From Archegozetes longisetosus (Eukaryota; Arthropoda; Arachnida; Sarcoptiformes; Trhypochthoniidae): 64,000 nucleotides of DNA. The notes under the pieces are model-generated. The model did no database searches and was not told where the DNA came from. It saw nothing but the letters and a program-made list of their open reading frames with translations. Shown in pieces: positions 31,318 to 42,113 of this stretch. A program made the translations under genes and the position numbers. Position 1 is the first letter of the stretch. Every line of letters starts with the position of its first letter. The stretch covers positions 6,724,220 to 6,788,219 of the forward strand of contig JAEMBT020000001.1 of the NCBI GenBank assembly GCA_018873245.2, given 5' to 3'.

Positions 31318-31994
31318 GGTTCCATGACAATTCAGCCCCAGCAATTCAGCCCCAGCAATTCAGCCCCAGCAATTCAGCCCCAGACAATTCAGCCCCAGAC
31401 AATTCAGCCACGTCAACTCAGCCTCAAAAAAAGTCAGCTCCCGACAATTCAGCCCCCACAATTCAGCCCTAGTACTATTCAGCTCCTGACAATTCAGCCC
31501 CAATAAAGTATGCTTCGATTTTAAAATTTTATTAAAGTAAAATTTTTAAAATAGCTTTAAAAACATAATGAATTCAAATATAAAAAATTAAAAAGTATTA
31601 AAAAGAAAGATTATGGGCGATACTCCTAAGATATTCTATAATAGGAGTTTGTCCATACTTCGCCACATTCTCTTTCAAATTTGATGCTGCATCTCGATAC
31701 CTCTTCTTTTTTGTCTTTGGTTTGATTCCTGCCAAGTACTGTTCAACTTGCAACTGGCGCAAGCTTTGAAAAATTGTTGATTATCACAATTCGATTTGAT
31801 TTGATCAAACTTGATATAATTAATTAATTTGATCAAATGAAACTGAATTAAGCTTAAAATCTACTCCTAATGGAGACTCTAACCATTAGGCTATAGAGTA
31901 GTTACAGTTGTTTAGGGCTGAATTGTCAGGAGCTGAATTGTCTTTGGGCTGAATTGTCGGGGCTGAATTGCTGGGGCTGAATTCACGTGCTACG
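31318..31994. mobile_element. Element with inverted tandem-array ends in the SULT3 leader
   Basis: The duplication 'gaccttaa' lies at 31310-31317 and 31995-32002, and SULT4 shows the empty site ('gacctcaaagtatgtag'). The left end holds an array of 'aattcagccccag' units (31326-31502). The right end holds the same unit inverted, 'ctgggg.ctgaatt' (31912-31982). Ends built of short tandem repeats in opposite orientation recall fold-back elements, and the 8-bp duplication would fit hAT or Merlin mobilisation. The interior has no gene. The open frame across the left array is a by-product of the repeat. Confidence 0.78.
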
Positions 31995-32482
31995 GACCTT
32001 AAAGTATGTAGTTCAAAAATGGCTAAGAATTTGGTTCTCAAGTACCATACAGTGGCTAACGTTAGATTTCCACCTATTTTTCCTCGAGAAAATATAGAAT
32101 TCGCTCTAAACTATAAACCACTAAATACAGATAAAGGAGGATTCCATTATAACATTGGCCCTTCCCCTCAAAAATGGATAAAATAATTTTTTTAAAACAT
32201 AGGGAAAAAACCAATTGAACTCATTTATAATGCAAAAAATTGAGTTTTATCGTATTTGTTGTTATTTTTGTGCAATTTTTAAAAACATTAACAAAATAAA
32301 GATGTGAAAAATCGAATTTTAGATGAATAAAAATGAAAAAGAATATGATTTTTTGCAAATGAAAAAATTTTAATTAATGAAAAGATTAATAAGGAAGCTT
32401 GAAAAAATATTTATGTAAAGAAGTTTCAAACTCAGCATATTTCATTGCAAAGTTGACACTCTTGACTGGTGAACCTTAGATA

Positions 32483-33036
32483 AAGTAGGGGTAGGAATAA
32501 GCACTGAAAACTTGCCGATCGAGTGATTTTGATCAAACTCAATATAGTTATAGTCCATGTCCAACTATTAAGTTTGACCAAAGGTTTGACCCGATTCCGC
32601 GCCTCGCGCGAGATTTAAAGTGTTATAATCTAAAATGCGGAAAACTTTATTTCAGCGAAACGGGACAAGATAGAAACACCAAACCAACGCAAATATGAGT
32701 GAAAATTGATTCTAAAAAATATGTGAACATTTCAAAACCAGTACTATACGTACAAATATATTTCATGAAAAAGTGAAAATTTTGAAATTTTTCACTATCT
32801 TTGCCCATAGTCCCCAAAGATTTTTTTCAGTGTAATTATAGAGTAACATCTCCCCTACATAAAACAACAAAAAAACTTTTGGGGACTCTATGGGCAAAAA
32901 TAATATTGACAAAAAACTAACCGGTTTAATGTATTCGCAATTGTATACATGTAAATATAATTATATACATATCAGTATAAGTATACTGAGTTTGATCAAA
33001 ATCGGTCCATTAGAACGCTTATTCCTACTCCTCCTT
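32483..33036. mobile_element. Nested TA-flanked MITE
   Basis: Ends 'aagtaggggtaggaataagc' and 'gcttattcctactcctcctt' are inverted repeats with TA on both sides (32481-32482 and 33037-33038). The arms continue with 'gattttgatcaaactca'. A further hairpin, 'tttgcccatagtcccca' against 'ggggactctatgggcaaa', lies inside at 32800-32900. Confidence 0.7.
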
Positions 33037-33223
33037 TAATACGTTTTATTTGAGAACCTGACTAAAGTTTATTCAAGCAGTATGTAATAAATATGATTTC
33101 AAAACTTAATAAAAATTCTATAAAATGATGAGGTTTAAATATTTTAACATTAATTATTTTAAACGTATTCAAAATAATTTGAAAATGAATAAAAATTGAA
33201 TTTTTGGTTTTTGTATTTTTTCA

Positions 33224-33327
33224 ACATGTTACCCCAAAAGGGCTAGCTTTTCCTTTTAACCAAAGCTTCTTTAGATAAAGTTGCTTTTTAGGAAAAATTC
33301 CCAAGCTAGCCCTTTCGGGGTAACATG
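33224..33327. mobile_element. 104-bp hairpin element
   Basis: 'catgttaccccaaaagggct' and its near-perfect complement, 'ctagccctttcggggtaaca', enclose a loop of about 55 bp. It is very small and non-coding, with an uncertain target duplication. Confidence 0.6.
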
Positions 33328-34373
33328 TATAAATAAAATTTTGAAATTTTATTATCTTAATAACTTTCTTAATAATGAAAATTTTATGATGATTCTTTTT
33401 CTCATAAACTTGTATTCAAACTTTAAGTTTTAGTGAAAAAATTTTCAAAATATCTCTAACGGTTTTCTTAGAATAAAAATTTGAAATTTCAAACTTCTGG
33501 AATTTTTTGCAGCGCTCAGGCGCGTCCAATCTCAAAGTGATAAGCACAAACATATATTCTTTTTTAGTTTTCTTTTTGAATAAAAAATTTCAAAGAAATC
33601 GGTGTCTCAGGGGAATTTTCTATGGGGCCACCGAATCCTCCTTTCTAATAACTTATCCAAAATGTGGTACAACTTGGACTCGTCAGATTATAACGCTTAT
33701 ACTAAATGATGGAGTACCAAAGAGTGATGATAAGGATTTTATATTCAACTGTTTTATTGAATTTATGGGAAATCTTTCACTCAACACGTCACTAAATCCG
33801 AGAGTCATTAAAACTCATTTACCATTCGATTTAGTGCCTTATAATAAGTTTGTGAAGTATTTGTGTATTTTAAGAAATCCAAAAGACGCTTGTGTTACAT
33901 TCTATCATTTCACGAATAAAATAAGCGAATGTGAGTTCAATGGTGATTTTCATGAGTTCTTCAAATATTGGATTAATGGAGAATATCATTTTGGAGATTA
34001 TTTTCAACACGTTCTTTCTTATTGGTCTCACAGATTTGATGACAATTTTAGTTTCCTGGTTTACGAACACATGAAATACAATACAAGAGATGCTTTTCTT
34101 AAAATTGCACAATTTCTTGGAGATCGATTCGTGATTAAGCTAAAAGAAAATAATGAATTCATTTTGAACAAAGTAATAGACAATTCTACTATTGATTCAA
34201 TGAAGAGCTCACTTCAAAAGTCTGGCTTTGATGCGTTTATGAGAAAAGGAATAGTTGGTGACTGGAGAAGTCATTTTACTAAATCTGAAAGTGATTTAGT
34301 CGATGAAAAGGTCAAACAACATTTTACTGGAACAGGTCTGGACCAATTATGGATTGAAGAAATGAAATGGTGA

Positions 34374-36272
34374 TTGAAAAAAGTTTTCTCAATACAATGT
34401 CTGTACTTCAAAACTTCAATATGTTTGATACACAAGTAATTTTTGTTTATTTTTCTGAGAGTTAACTAAAAGACTTAATACAATAAATGTTTTAAAATAT
34501 TGTTTTTAGGTGTACTTCGTTTTCCATAACGTGAAAACCCATAAACTCATCTGGAAAAAGTTGCATTGGGCGAAATGCTGTTAGCATACTCCTAAATAAT
34601 TGACTGGTAAAACAATTACTCATTTTTAAAAAGGTTTTTTATTCTAAAAATACTAGAATACAGATCAATTTTTTGCGCATTTGCGTTCAATAATTACAGT
34701 CTTTTAAATTCAGAAACAAGACTCAAATTCAATTTCAGTTTTGTTTAACTTTTTTATGTAAACTTAGTATATTATATCTGAAAATTTTATCTCTATTCAT
34801 ATAAACAGAATTTTCTTATAACTGATAAGATTACAAAAAATGAATACATAACTAGTACAAAACTGAAGATTTATTTGTGTGAACAAAATAAGACTATGAA
34901 TAGATGAGTAAAATAACTTGTAATTAAAACTTTATTTCATTTACTGAGTTATTAATGTCTTGAATAATAAAGTAATATTCAGTTAATTTATGCAACAATC
35001 GGAAGTAATAGCCATAATATGAGTTAAATGGCTACGAATGTATCATTCATTATTTCTTTGATTATTGCAGCTCATTTAAAAACTTACGTAACAAATCAAA
35101 CTGAATCAAATGTAACAACATTGAACATTTAATGCAGATCTGTAAAAAATAGGATTCACTGTAGGTCTAAATAATTTTGTAATAGAATTTGTAAATATCT
35201 TTATAATAGAAAAATTGTACTGACTTAAACTTATTTGTAATAAAGAACCAAGTTTGTTGAAGATTTTCTAATTTCCTACTTCCCCAAACTGAAATCTGAT
35301 TACAACAGTAATTCTGAATAAGTTTTACACAATTATATTTCACTGTATTTATGATTTAAAAGTGGCACAACATTTTTACAGAAATGAAGCTTTGATGCTC
35401 TTTTCAATGTTTTCGATAAAATAGTTAGAAATTAGAGAAAATTAATTTAACCTACTACTATATCGAACATTGATCACGAAATATACAACACTCTACATTG
35501 TGCATAATACATAATTGTTTAGTATTATTTGTGTAGACATGAGCCAAGATTACGAATTTTTTGATGAACACAACTTTTGTGCTATTTATTAGTCCAACAA
35601 GAAGATTTAATAATGTATAGATCAAGATCTATAGATAGATCTCATTTATAAAAATCGTACTCCATGAGTCACACGCTGCATGTCAAGCTAAGACTATTGA
35701 TTATTCAGCTTGTTTGATTAGATGAAAGTTGAATTTTTAGATTAGTTTTCGGATGTAGTTTCTTCAATTCAAAGTAATTTAAATAGGATCAATCAAAATA
35801 TAGGAAGAATAAATTTTGGATGGCTGTAATTTTAAAGAAATTTCATATTTTGAATATAAAATCTACTCTTATATGGGAATCATAAGCCTTTCTCATATCT
35901 AAAGTCAATTTCCTATAGAAGTCTGAGTGGATTTGGTTTTCTCAACACTAATTCAGATTTCACTTTCAGTATAAAGTTGTTGGTTTAACTTTAGCCTGCA
36001 AATACATTTTATACGTTAAAAATTGCCTACTGGCCGAAAAAGTCTGGAAGCCCTATCGTAGATAAAAGTAGATGAAGCTTTGACTGCAAGAGGAGCCTCT
36101 TCTCTGATTTGAAATATGTAAAGGGCTTCTTTAATAATGATAAACCCCAAACCAAAAATTGATATTCAATATTAAGTTTTAGCCATTTAGTTTCATGACT
36201 AATCGAATATTTTTATCAGTCTGAGCTTTACATTTGTGACTAAAGTATCAAAATGCACACTATAACACAGAG
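34374..36272. repeat. SULT3 downstream flank, duplicated host DNA
   Basis: No intact gene. It contains the orphan RCC1-BTB 3' end (34676-34748), the duplicated RCC1-BTB flank (to about 35060), and from 35380 to 35752 the diverged, uninterrupted version of spacer S. The SULT upstream flank shared with 19531 follows from 35755. This order ties the SULT1 and SULT3/4 surroundings together as copies of one unit. Confidence 0.6.
34676..34748 (+). pseudogene. Orphan 3' end of an RCC1-BTB gene
   Basis: The sequence encodes 'NNYSLLNSETRLKFNFSFV' and a stop, matching the last 20 codons of the gene at 28066 ('NNYRLLNPETRLKFNFSFA'). The homology continues into the 3' flank. No upstream RCC1 or BTB coding sequence remains. 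Confidence 0.85.
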
Positions 36273-37467
36273 CCTTATTCATAAATACTACTTAAGCAAT
36301 AACTTAGATAAAAGTTGTAACTTAAGTTACAATTTTCTTATTCACAAAACTCACTTAAAATTAAGTGATAACTTTAGAGCTAATATCCCGTGTGTTACTT
36401 TAAGGGTACATGAGATCACCCTTGAGTAGAAAAATATGGTTAGAAATTTAGTTAGTTGTGGATGCTTTGATTAATTTGCAAGATATAGAATATGAAAACT
36501 CATTACGGGAGACTCCGATTGCAAGAAGCACTTATTTTCGGACTAATCCTATAGATGCTTATCCTGATAAATCTTTCAAAATGCATTATCGTATGTCAAA
36601 AAAAGTTTATGATTTACTAAATTTAATTATTAACGATTTAACTATGAATGACGTTAACGACAAAGGTTATCTGTTCCCACTGCTTACTTTACTACGGTTT
36701 TATGCAGCTGGATCTGTTCAACAAGTTGTTGGATATGAAGTTGGGGTCTCACAGTTAACAGTTTCCAGAGCTGTCGCAAAAGACACAAAAAAAGTATTGA
36801 AAAAAATGTTGATGATAAAACTATCGAAGTTTTTAGTCAAGGTTATCGTTTGCGCTTGATTTAAATAATAAACTATAACTCACATGAGTGACACTGGAAT
36901 AGTGTTGAATATTTTTATGAATAATCTATAAGCAGTAACTTGAAGTTGCCAAAGATGGATGAATCATGTAGACACATCTATTTAAGATCTATACTTTCAC
37001 AAAAAGCGCACAAATTATATTTATTTAAAAGTTATGAAAAGTTTTTAATAATCAAATAATCTGTTGAATTTGATTGATTTTTTTATTTTTGAACCACAAA
37101 ACTTAAGTTTGACTTCGATTATTTATTCTATAAGATTTTACTAATAAGTTTTTCTGTGGATAGGGGTTTAAGACAGCGCGAAAGAATTAGCAATTGGCAG
37201 ATCAGTTGATTGACTACAATCAACAAAACAGTTCTTTTTGAATTAATTGCATCTAAAGATAATTGTATGTTTTTTTGATAATTTCATTAAAAATTTGTCG
37301 GTTCTCTAATACTTATATATAGCGACGTAATTACGGGTAAGAAAAGTAAACGGTTTACCACTTGAATAGATTTGACCTATCCTTGGAAGTTACACCTCAA
37401 GTGTTTAAAGTTAGCCCTTAATGAAGTCAAACCTTCGCTAATGCCTAGGTGTTATTTATGAATAAGG
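36273..37467 (+). mobile_element. PIF/Harbinger-type element, truncated transposase
   Basis: The ends are 'ccttattcataaata' and its complement, with additional 'cacctaggc'/'tacttaagc'-like subterminal similarity. The element carries the N-terminal third of a Harbinger transposase. I could not find the expected 3-bp duplication. Confidence 0.65.
36458..36859 (+). pseudogene. Harbinger transposase N-terminal fragment
   Basis: The frame has 'FKMHYRMSKKVYDLL', 'LLTLLRFYAAGSVQQVVGYE' and 'GVSQLTVSRAV', which is the helix-turn-helix start of HARBI1/PIF nucleases. The DDE nuclease domain is missing. The first in-frame codon given the frame is GTG, and no ATG is evident nearby, so the start is also damaged. 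Confidence 0.75.
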
Positions 37468-38640
37468 ATGATATTCATATAAGTTTTGGTTCCAGTTAAT
37501 TTTTGAACTCTTAACCAGCGGCAAAATAATATAGAGATGATTCTTTGATAAGCTTTATCGCCAAAAGTTTTAATAGTATAAAACAAAAATAGTATAACTT
37601 ATAATATACAATATTATAGAACTGAAATTTGCGCTTAAATTGAACACGTTTTCACTAAAGTGATAAATACTTGCAATTTTTAAAAATTTAAAATCAATTT
37701 TGATCGAAACGTTGTTTATATTTACCATTTATATAAAATTGACCAAAAAGTTTAGGGAATTTCAACATTCATAAAAATGTTAAAATGATTTAAAGTAGGA
37801 GTCAATATAATATGATATAATCGGGTCAATTATTATTCATTTTAATTTCAAAATTTTTTATTACTATACCTTCTGAGAAAAACCTAAATGCTTTACCAAA
37901 TTCAATACCTTTTGTACAATTGATCAAAACTAAAACGAAGCAGTGAGAAAAGTTCTATAATGTAGAGATATATTTTAAAGCACTTTGGGTTATATTTTTC
38001 TCAACCATTTAAGTCCAAATACTGGACCTAAAACTTTTATGTGAAAGATGACATGATTTATAGTTGGTCAGTGCTATTCCATTAGTCATGATATATATTA
38101 AATTTTACATAATGTTTAAAAAATCAACATCTTTATTAATATTTTCTCCGAGTATTTTACTATTCATTTATTTGAATGAGTGTACGAGTTTTTGCTATAC
38201 AAAAGTAATCACTGCCAAGTTTTAGCTTCGATCAATTGTGTATTATAAAGTATAACATATCAACGATTAAGATATTACACAAATGATTATAAGTGCAAAC
38301 TTTTATTCTTATCAAACTGTACTAAAGTCACGCTAAAAGTTTGCTAAAGATATGAAAAGTTGGATTAAGTCCATACTGTTAATAATCTGAACTTCTTTTC
38401 ACTTTAAAAGTAGTGTCCAATACTTTTTATACTTACAGTCTTAAAGATTAGATTTAAAAAGAATGTTCAATGACTAAATCGTTAAATACAATGTATAGAC
38501 ACTAGTGCTTTAATATTTTTGATATAAAATGATAAAAGTTATCATACAGAAGAATATCAAAGGTTTCATACAATTTTTTCACTTCAAATACTTGACATAA
38601 CCAAAAGACTAATCGATATTAGTCAATCAAAAGTAGGCCA
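37468..38640. other. SULT4 upstream region, no gene seen
   Basis: AT-rich sequence. The last 150 bases resemble the SULT3 upstream flank. No repeat structure or ORF that I can support. Confidence 0.4.
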
Positions 38641-38671
38641 ACTAATTTTTTATTGATTCAAATTTTATCTT

Positions 38672-38710
38672 TATAAACAAGTTTTTGGCAAAGGTTGCGT
38701 TAATCAGATC
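38672..38710 (+). promoter_or_regulatory. SULT4 core promoter, TATA plus TCAG
   Basis: 'tataaa' at 38672-38677 and 'tcagatc' starting at 38704 put the expected start (38706) 34 bp after the TATA box. The spacer 'caagtttttggcaaaggttg' is shared with SULT3. The 5'UTR to the ATG at 38759 is about 53 nt. Confidence 0.66.
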
Positions 38711-38758
38711 ATATAAATAGGGAGAATTAGATCGACCTCAAAGTATGTAGTTTCAAAA

Positions 38759-39607
38759 ATGGCTAAGAATTCGATTCTGAAATACCATACAGTGGCTAAT
38801 GTTAGATTTCCACCTACTTTTCCTCGAGAAAATATAGAATTCGCTCTAAACTATAAACCACTAAATACAGATAAATTTCTAGTAACTTATCCAAAATGTG
38901 GTACAACTTGGACTCATCAGATTATATTGCTTATACTCAACAATGGAATACCAAAGAGTGATGATAAAGATTTTCTACTCAACTCTTTTATTGAAATGTC
39001 GGGAAATCTTTCACTCAATACATCACTAAATCCGAGAGTGATTAAAACTCATTTACCGTTTGATTTATTGCCTTATAATAAGTCTGCGAAGTATTTGTGT
39101 GTCTTAAGAAATCCGAAAGACACTTGTGTTTCATACTATCATTTCGCGAAGAAAGTAAGCGCTTTTGAATTCAATGGTGATTTTCATGATTTCTTCAAAT
39201 ATTGGATTAATGGAGAGTACCATTATGGAGATTATTTTCAATACATTCTTTCTTATTGGTCTCACAGATTTGATGATAATTTTAGTTTCCTGGTTTATGA
39301 GCACATGAAATATAATACAAGAGATGCTTTTCTTAAAATTGCACAATTTCTTGGAGATCAATTCGTGATTAAGTTAAAAGAAAATGATGAAATGATTTTG
39401 AATAAAGTAATAGAGAATTCTACTATTGATTCAATGAAGAGCTCACTTAAAGCGCTTGACTCCTATGCACTAATGAGAAAAGGAATAGTTGGTGACTGGA
39501 AAAATCATTTTACTAAATCTGAAAGTGATTTAGTCGATGAAAAAGTGAAACAATATTTCACTGGAACAGGTCTGGACGAATTATGGATTGAAGAAATGAA
39601 GTGGTGA
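38759..39607 (+). CDS. Cytosolic sulfotransferase (SULT4 of this cluster)
   Basis: 282 residues, intronless, starting 'MAKNSILKYHTVAN'. It has 'YPKCGTTW' (PAPS 5' loop, near residue 43), 'KTHLPFDLLPYN' with the catalytic His, 'LRNPKDTCVSYYHF', 'FSFLVYEHMKYNTRDAFLKI' and 'RKGIVGDWKNHFT'. It is the closest relative of SULT3 in the window, including the promoter, and is the intact reference that shows the empty sites of both SULT3 insertions. An in-frame ATG further upstream is blocked by a TAG. The substrate is unknown. Confidence 0.94.
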   Translation: MAKNSILKYHTVANVRFPPTFPRENIEFALNYKPLNTDKFLVTYPKCGTTWTHQIILLILNNGIPKSDDKDFLLNSFIEMSGNLSLNTSLNPRVIKTHLPFDLLPYNKSAKYLCVLRNPKDTCVSYYHFAKKVSAFEFNGDFHDFFKYWINGEYHYGDYFQYILSYWSHRFDDNFSFLVYEHMKYNTRDAFLKIAQFLGDQFVIKLKENDEMILNKVIENSTIDSMKSSLKALDSYALMRKGIVGDWKNHFTKSESDLVDEKVKQYFTGTGLDELWIEEMKW

Positions 39608-39904
39608 TTGAAAAAGTTTTCTCAACACAATGTCTGTACTTTAAAACTTCAATATGTTTGTTACACAAGTAGTTATTTTTTGTTTATTTCCCTGAGATTT
39701 AACCAAAAATACAATAAATGTTTTAAATAATAGTTTTTGGGTGTACTTTGTTTTTCATAATGTGAAAACTCATTTGGAAAAACTTGTGTTCACCGAAATG
39801 CTGTTACCGCACTCCTAAATGATTGAATGGCAGAATAATTACTCATGTTTAAGAATTTGTCATATTCTAAAAATACTTGAATACAAATCAATTTGTTACG
39901 AATA

Positions 39905-39975
39905 AATTTGCGTTCAATAATTACAGACTCTTAGATCCAGAAGCAAAACTCAAATTCAATTTCAGTTTTATTTAA
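39905..39975 (+). pseudogene. Orphan 3' end of an RCC1-BTB gene
   Basis: 'NNYRLLDPEAKLKFNFSFI' and a stop match the C-terminus of the gene at 28066. As at 34676, only the last 20 or so codons and the 3' flank survive, and they again follow a SULT gene by about 300 bp. Confidence 0.85.
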
Positions 39976-41243
39976 TTTTTTAACGTACTTACTGTATCTG
40001 AAAATTTTATCTCAAATCATATAAACGCAACTTTTCATAAATGATAAGATTAAGTTGTAATTATTACAAAATTGAGGATTCATTTATGTAAACAAAATAA
40101 GATTATGAATAGATTAATAAATAACTTGTAATTAATCTTTGTTTCATTTATTGAGTTATTAATGTTTTCAATAATAAGTAATATTTAGCTAAATTTATAC
40201 AAAAATCAGAAGTAATGGCCATAATATGAGCTAAATGACTATGAATAAATCATTCGTTATTCCTTTGATTATTGCAGCGCACTTAAAAACTTAATAATTG
40301 CCAATGACAATCTTTTTGTGATGTGCATCAACTTGTTGGTGAATTTAGCTTGTAATTTGCTTTCATTACTAAATTGAATATTTCATAAGTTTGTTAATAT
40401 CTGATAAAATATAGTCTGATGGGACACGACAACACATCACTCCTGTTGCTATCGCGGCGAATAATAAGTTTTTGAATGCAAGTTTTAAAGGCTTCTTATC
40501 ACAAAAGGAATAAACGACGTCATACTCTTTTTGTTATGAATGCATGAAAAAGTGTTAATGTAAATATTTGTTCACTTTATCTGCACTATAGATAGGCATC
40601 TGGTACCTGAGGGGGGAAGGGCAATTCAATCTTCAATTGAGAGCTATAAGTGATACAATTCAAGAACTTTTAAACCAAAGTTTAAACTTTAGACCAAAGG
40701 GTTGGTCTTGATTTATTCTTTTGTCCATCCATGGCTAAAATTATAGGATTTACTTGTGTAGACGTTGGTAATGTTGGTCTCTTAGTATTAAACTTTCTTA
40801 TTATTAAGTTGGATTTGTTGAAACTTCTATTGTTAGTAATTGTGTGCGAAGTCTATCAAGTTGTCTCTGATTTCGTAATTGAAAAATAGTAAAACAGTTT
40901 TGTCAAACTTATTACATTATCTGAAAATCTTTATTTCTAGTCACATAAATAAACTTTGTCCACAACAGATAAGTTAATTATAATTAGTACATAATTAGCA
41001 CATAATAAAGTTACAAATATATGAATAATATGAATAGCTAACAAAGTTATCATTTTTAAGACATTAATTCGTTATCAAGTTTCACGTTTACAATTATTAC
41101 CATAAGATTCTATTAAATAATTAACTTAGTTATAGATAATATTCAACTTGAATAAAAACTCTATTACTTCTTGTGATATATCACTTAAGGCTTAATAATA
41201 TGATAAAAATCAAATTTTGAGTCACTCATAAAATTATTGTAAA
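39976..41243. repeat. Intergenic with two copies of the RCC1-BTB 3' flank
   Basis: 39980-40290 continues the flank seen after 29718. A further diverged copy lies at about 40910-41040 ('atctgaaaatctttatttct', 'cacataaataaac', 'cagataag', 'aattagtacataattag'). The rest, including 40300-40900, shows nothing I can identify. Confidence 0.5.
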
Positions 41244-42113
41244 CTAAGACTTGATAGCATTGACATCATTGAGATTCCACTTCATTTCTTCAGCCCATAA
41301 CTCTTCCAAACCTGTTCCAGTGAACATTTTTCTCACTTTCTCATCAACTAAGTCACTCTGGTCTTTATTAAAATGACTTTTCCAGTCACCAACTATTCCT
41401 TTTCTAACCACTGGATTGTACTTAAGCGCAGGTCTCATATACTCAACAGTAGAATATTCTAAAACCTTATTCAACATTAGCTCATTATTTTCTTTCAACT
41501 TAACAACAATTTCTTCTCCAAGAAATTGTGCAATTTTGAGAACAGCATCTCTTGGATTATTCTTCATCTGTTCGTAAACCAAGAAACTAAAGTTTTTATC
41601 AAATCTGTGCGACCAATAAGTGAGCACATGTTCAAAGTAATCGCCATAAGGAATCTCTCCGTTAATCCAATTCTGGAAAAACTGATTAAAATCAAAGTCG
41701 TATCGGTTGGTAAAAAGTTTTTTCAAGTAGTAATAAAACGAAACACACGAGTCTTTTGGATTCCTGAAAACTAACAAATACTTTGCGGACTCATTATAAG
41801 GCATTAAATCAAATGACAGGTGAGTTTTAATGACGTTTGGATTGCGCGATGCATTCGCACAGTTACTTCCTCTCATTTCAATGTAGGAGTTCATCAATAG
41901 TTCCAATTCGTTCTCGTGTGGCATTCCATTGTTCAGTATGAGTGATATTATCTGCTCAGCCCAAGTTGTGCCACATTTAGGAAAAGTGACCACAAATATA
42001 TCACAACTTTTGGGTTTGTAGTTTAACGCAAACTCTATGTTTTCGTCTTCAAAGCTCGCCGGCAATCGACAATTATTGATTGTCTTATAAAATGGACACG
42101 ACTTTTCTGACAT
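41244..42113 (-). CDS. Cytosolic sulfotransferase (SULT5 of this cluster, minus strand)
   Basis: 289 residues from the ATG at 42113 ('MSEKSCPFYKTINN'). The frame is open to 42125, but that codon is TTG. Motifs are 'FPKCGTTWAEQ', 'KTHLSFDLMPYN' (catalytic His), 'FRNPKDSCVSFYYY', 'FSFLVYEQMKNNPRDA' and 'RKGIVGDWKSHFN'. It is the only intact SULT on the minus strand and the most diverged, with an extended C-terminus ('NLNDVNAIKS'). The Phe-Pro-Lys loop replaces the usual Tyr-Pro-Lys, a change also found in other SULTs. It is divergent from the pseudogene at 44541, also on the minus strand, so an inverted sub-cluster is likely. Confidence 0.93.
   Translation of the reverse strand: MSEKSCPFYKTINNCRLPASFEDENIEFALNYKPKSCDIFVVTFPKCGTTWAEQIISLILNNGMPHENELELLMNSYIEMRGSNCANASRNPNVIKTHLSFDLMPYNESAKYLLVFRNPKDSCVSFYYYLKKLFTNRYDFDFNQFFQNWINGEIPYGDYFEHVLTYWSHRFDKNFSFLVYEQMKNNPRDAVLKIAQFLGEEIVVKLKENNELMLNKVLEYSTVEYMRPALKYNPVVRKGIVGDWKSHFNKDQSDLVDEKVRKMFTGTGLEELWAEEMKWNLNDVNAIKS

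Larger units (their letters stand above)
32136..33641. mobile_element. Spy-like DNA element inserted between AAA and TTT
   Basis: Inverted ends 'ggaggattc' and 'gaatcctcc' sit between AAA (32133-32135) and TTT (33642-33644). The intact paralog SULT4 reads straight through as 'gataaatttctagtaac', so no target bases were duplicated. Insertion without duplication precisely between AAA and TTT is described for the Spy group of eukaryotic transposons. No transposase is seen, so the copy is non-autonomous, and it carries further nested inserts (32483-33036 and 33224-33327). Confidence 0.78.
32019..34373 (+). pseudogene. Cytosolic sulfotransferase (SULT3), split by a transposon
   Basis: Codons 1-39 (32019-32135: 'MAKNLVLKYHTVAN' to 'YKPLNTDK') and the remainder (33642-34373: from 'FLITYPKCGTTWTRQ' to 'WIEEMKW') are separated by 1506 bp of mobile DNA, exactly between AAA and TTT. 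Apart from this the coding sequence has no stop or shift, and keeps 'KTHLPFDL', 'LRNPKDACVTFY' and 'RKGIVGDWRSHFT'. The insertion is therefore young. It can only be expressed if the insertion is spliced or excised, and no GT-AG pair sits at the border. The leader carries a second insertion. In the 3'-phosphate motif the usual Thr-Cys is Ala-Cys. Confidence 0.87.

Noticed and set aside
31324..31506. 60-residue Gln/Pro/Ser-rich ORF.
   Set aside because: It arises from translating the 'aattcagccccag' array at the end of a mobile element.
31860..31912. tRNA-like sequence on the minus strand ('tagcctaatggttagag' looks like a box A).
   Set aside because: No matching acceptor stem, a four-base anticodon loop at best, and no proper box B. 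At most a tRNA-derived fragment.
32136..33641. An intron in SULT3.
   Set aside because: No GT-AG borders, the ends are inverted repeats, and the paralogs are uninterrupted.
33870..34112. Minus-strand ORFs across the SULT genes (also 39131-39361 and 41526-41774).
   Set aside because: Antisense shadows of the conserved SULT coding sequence.
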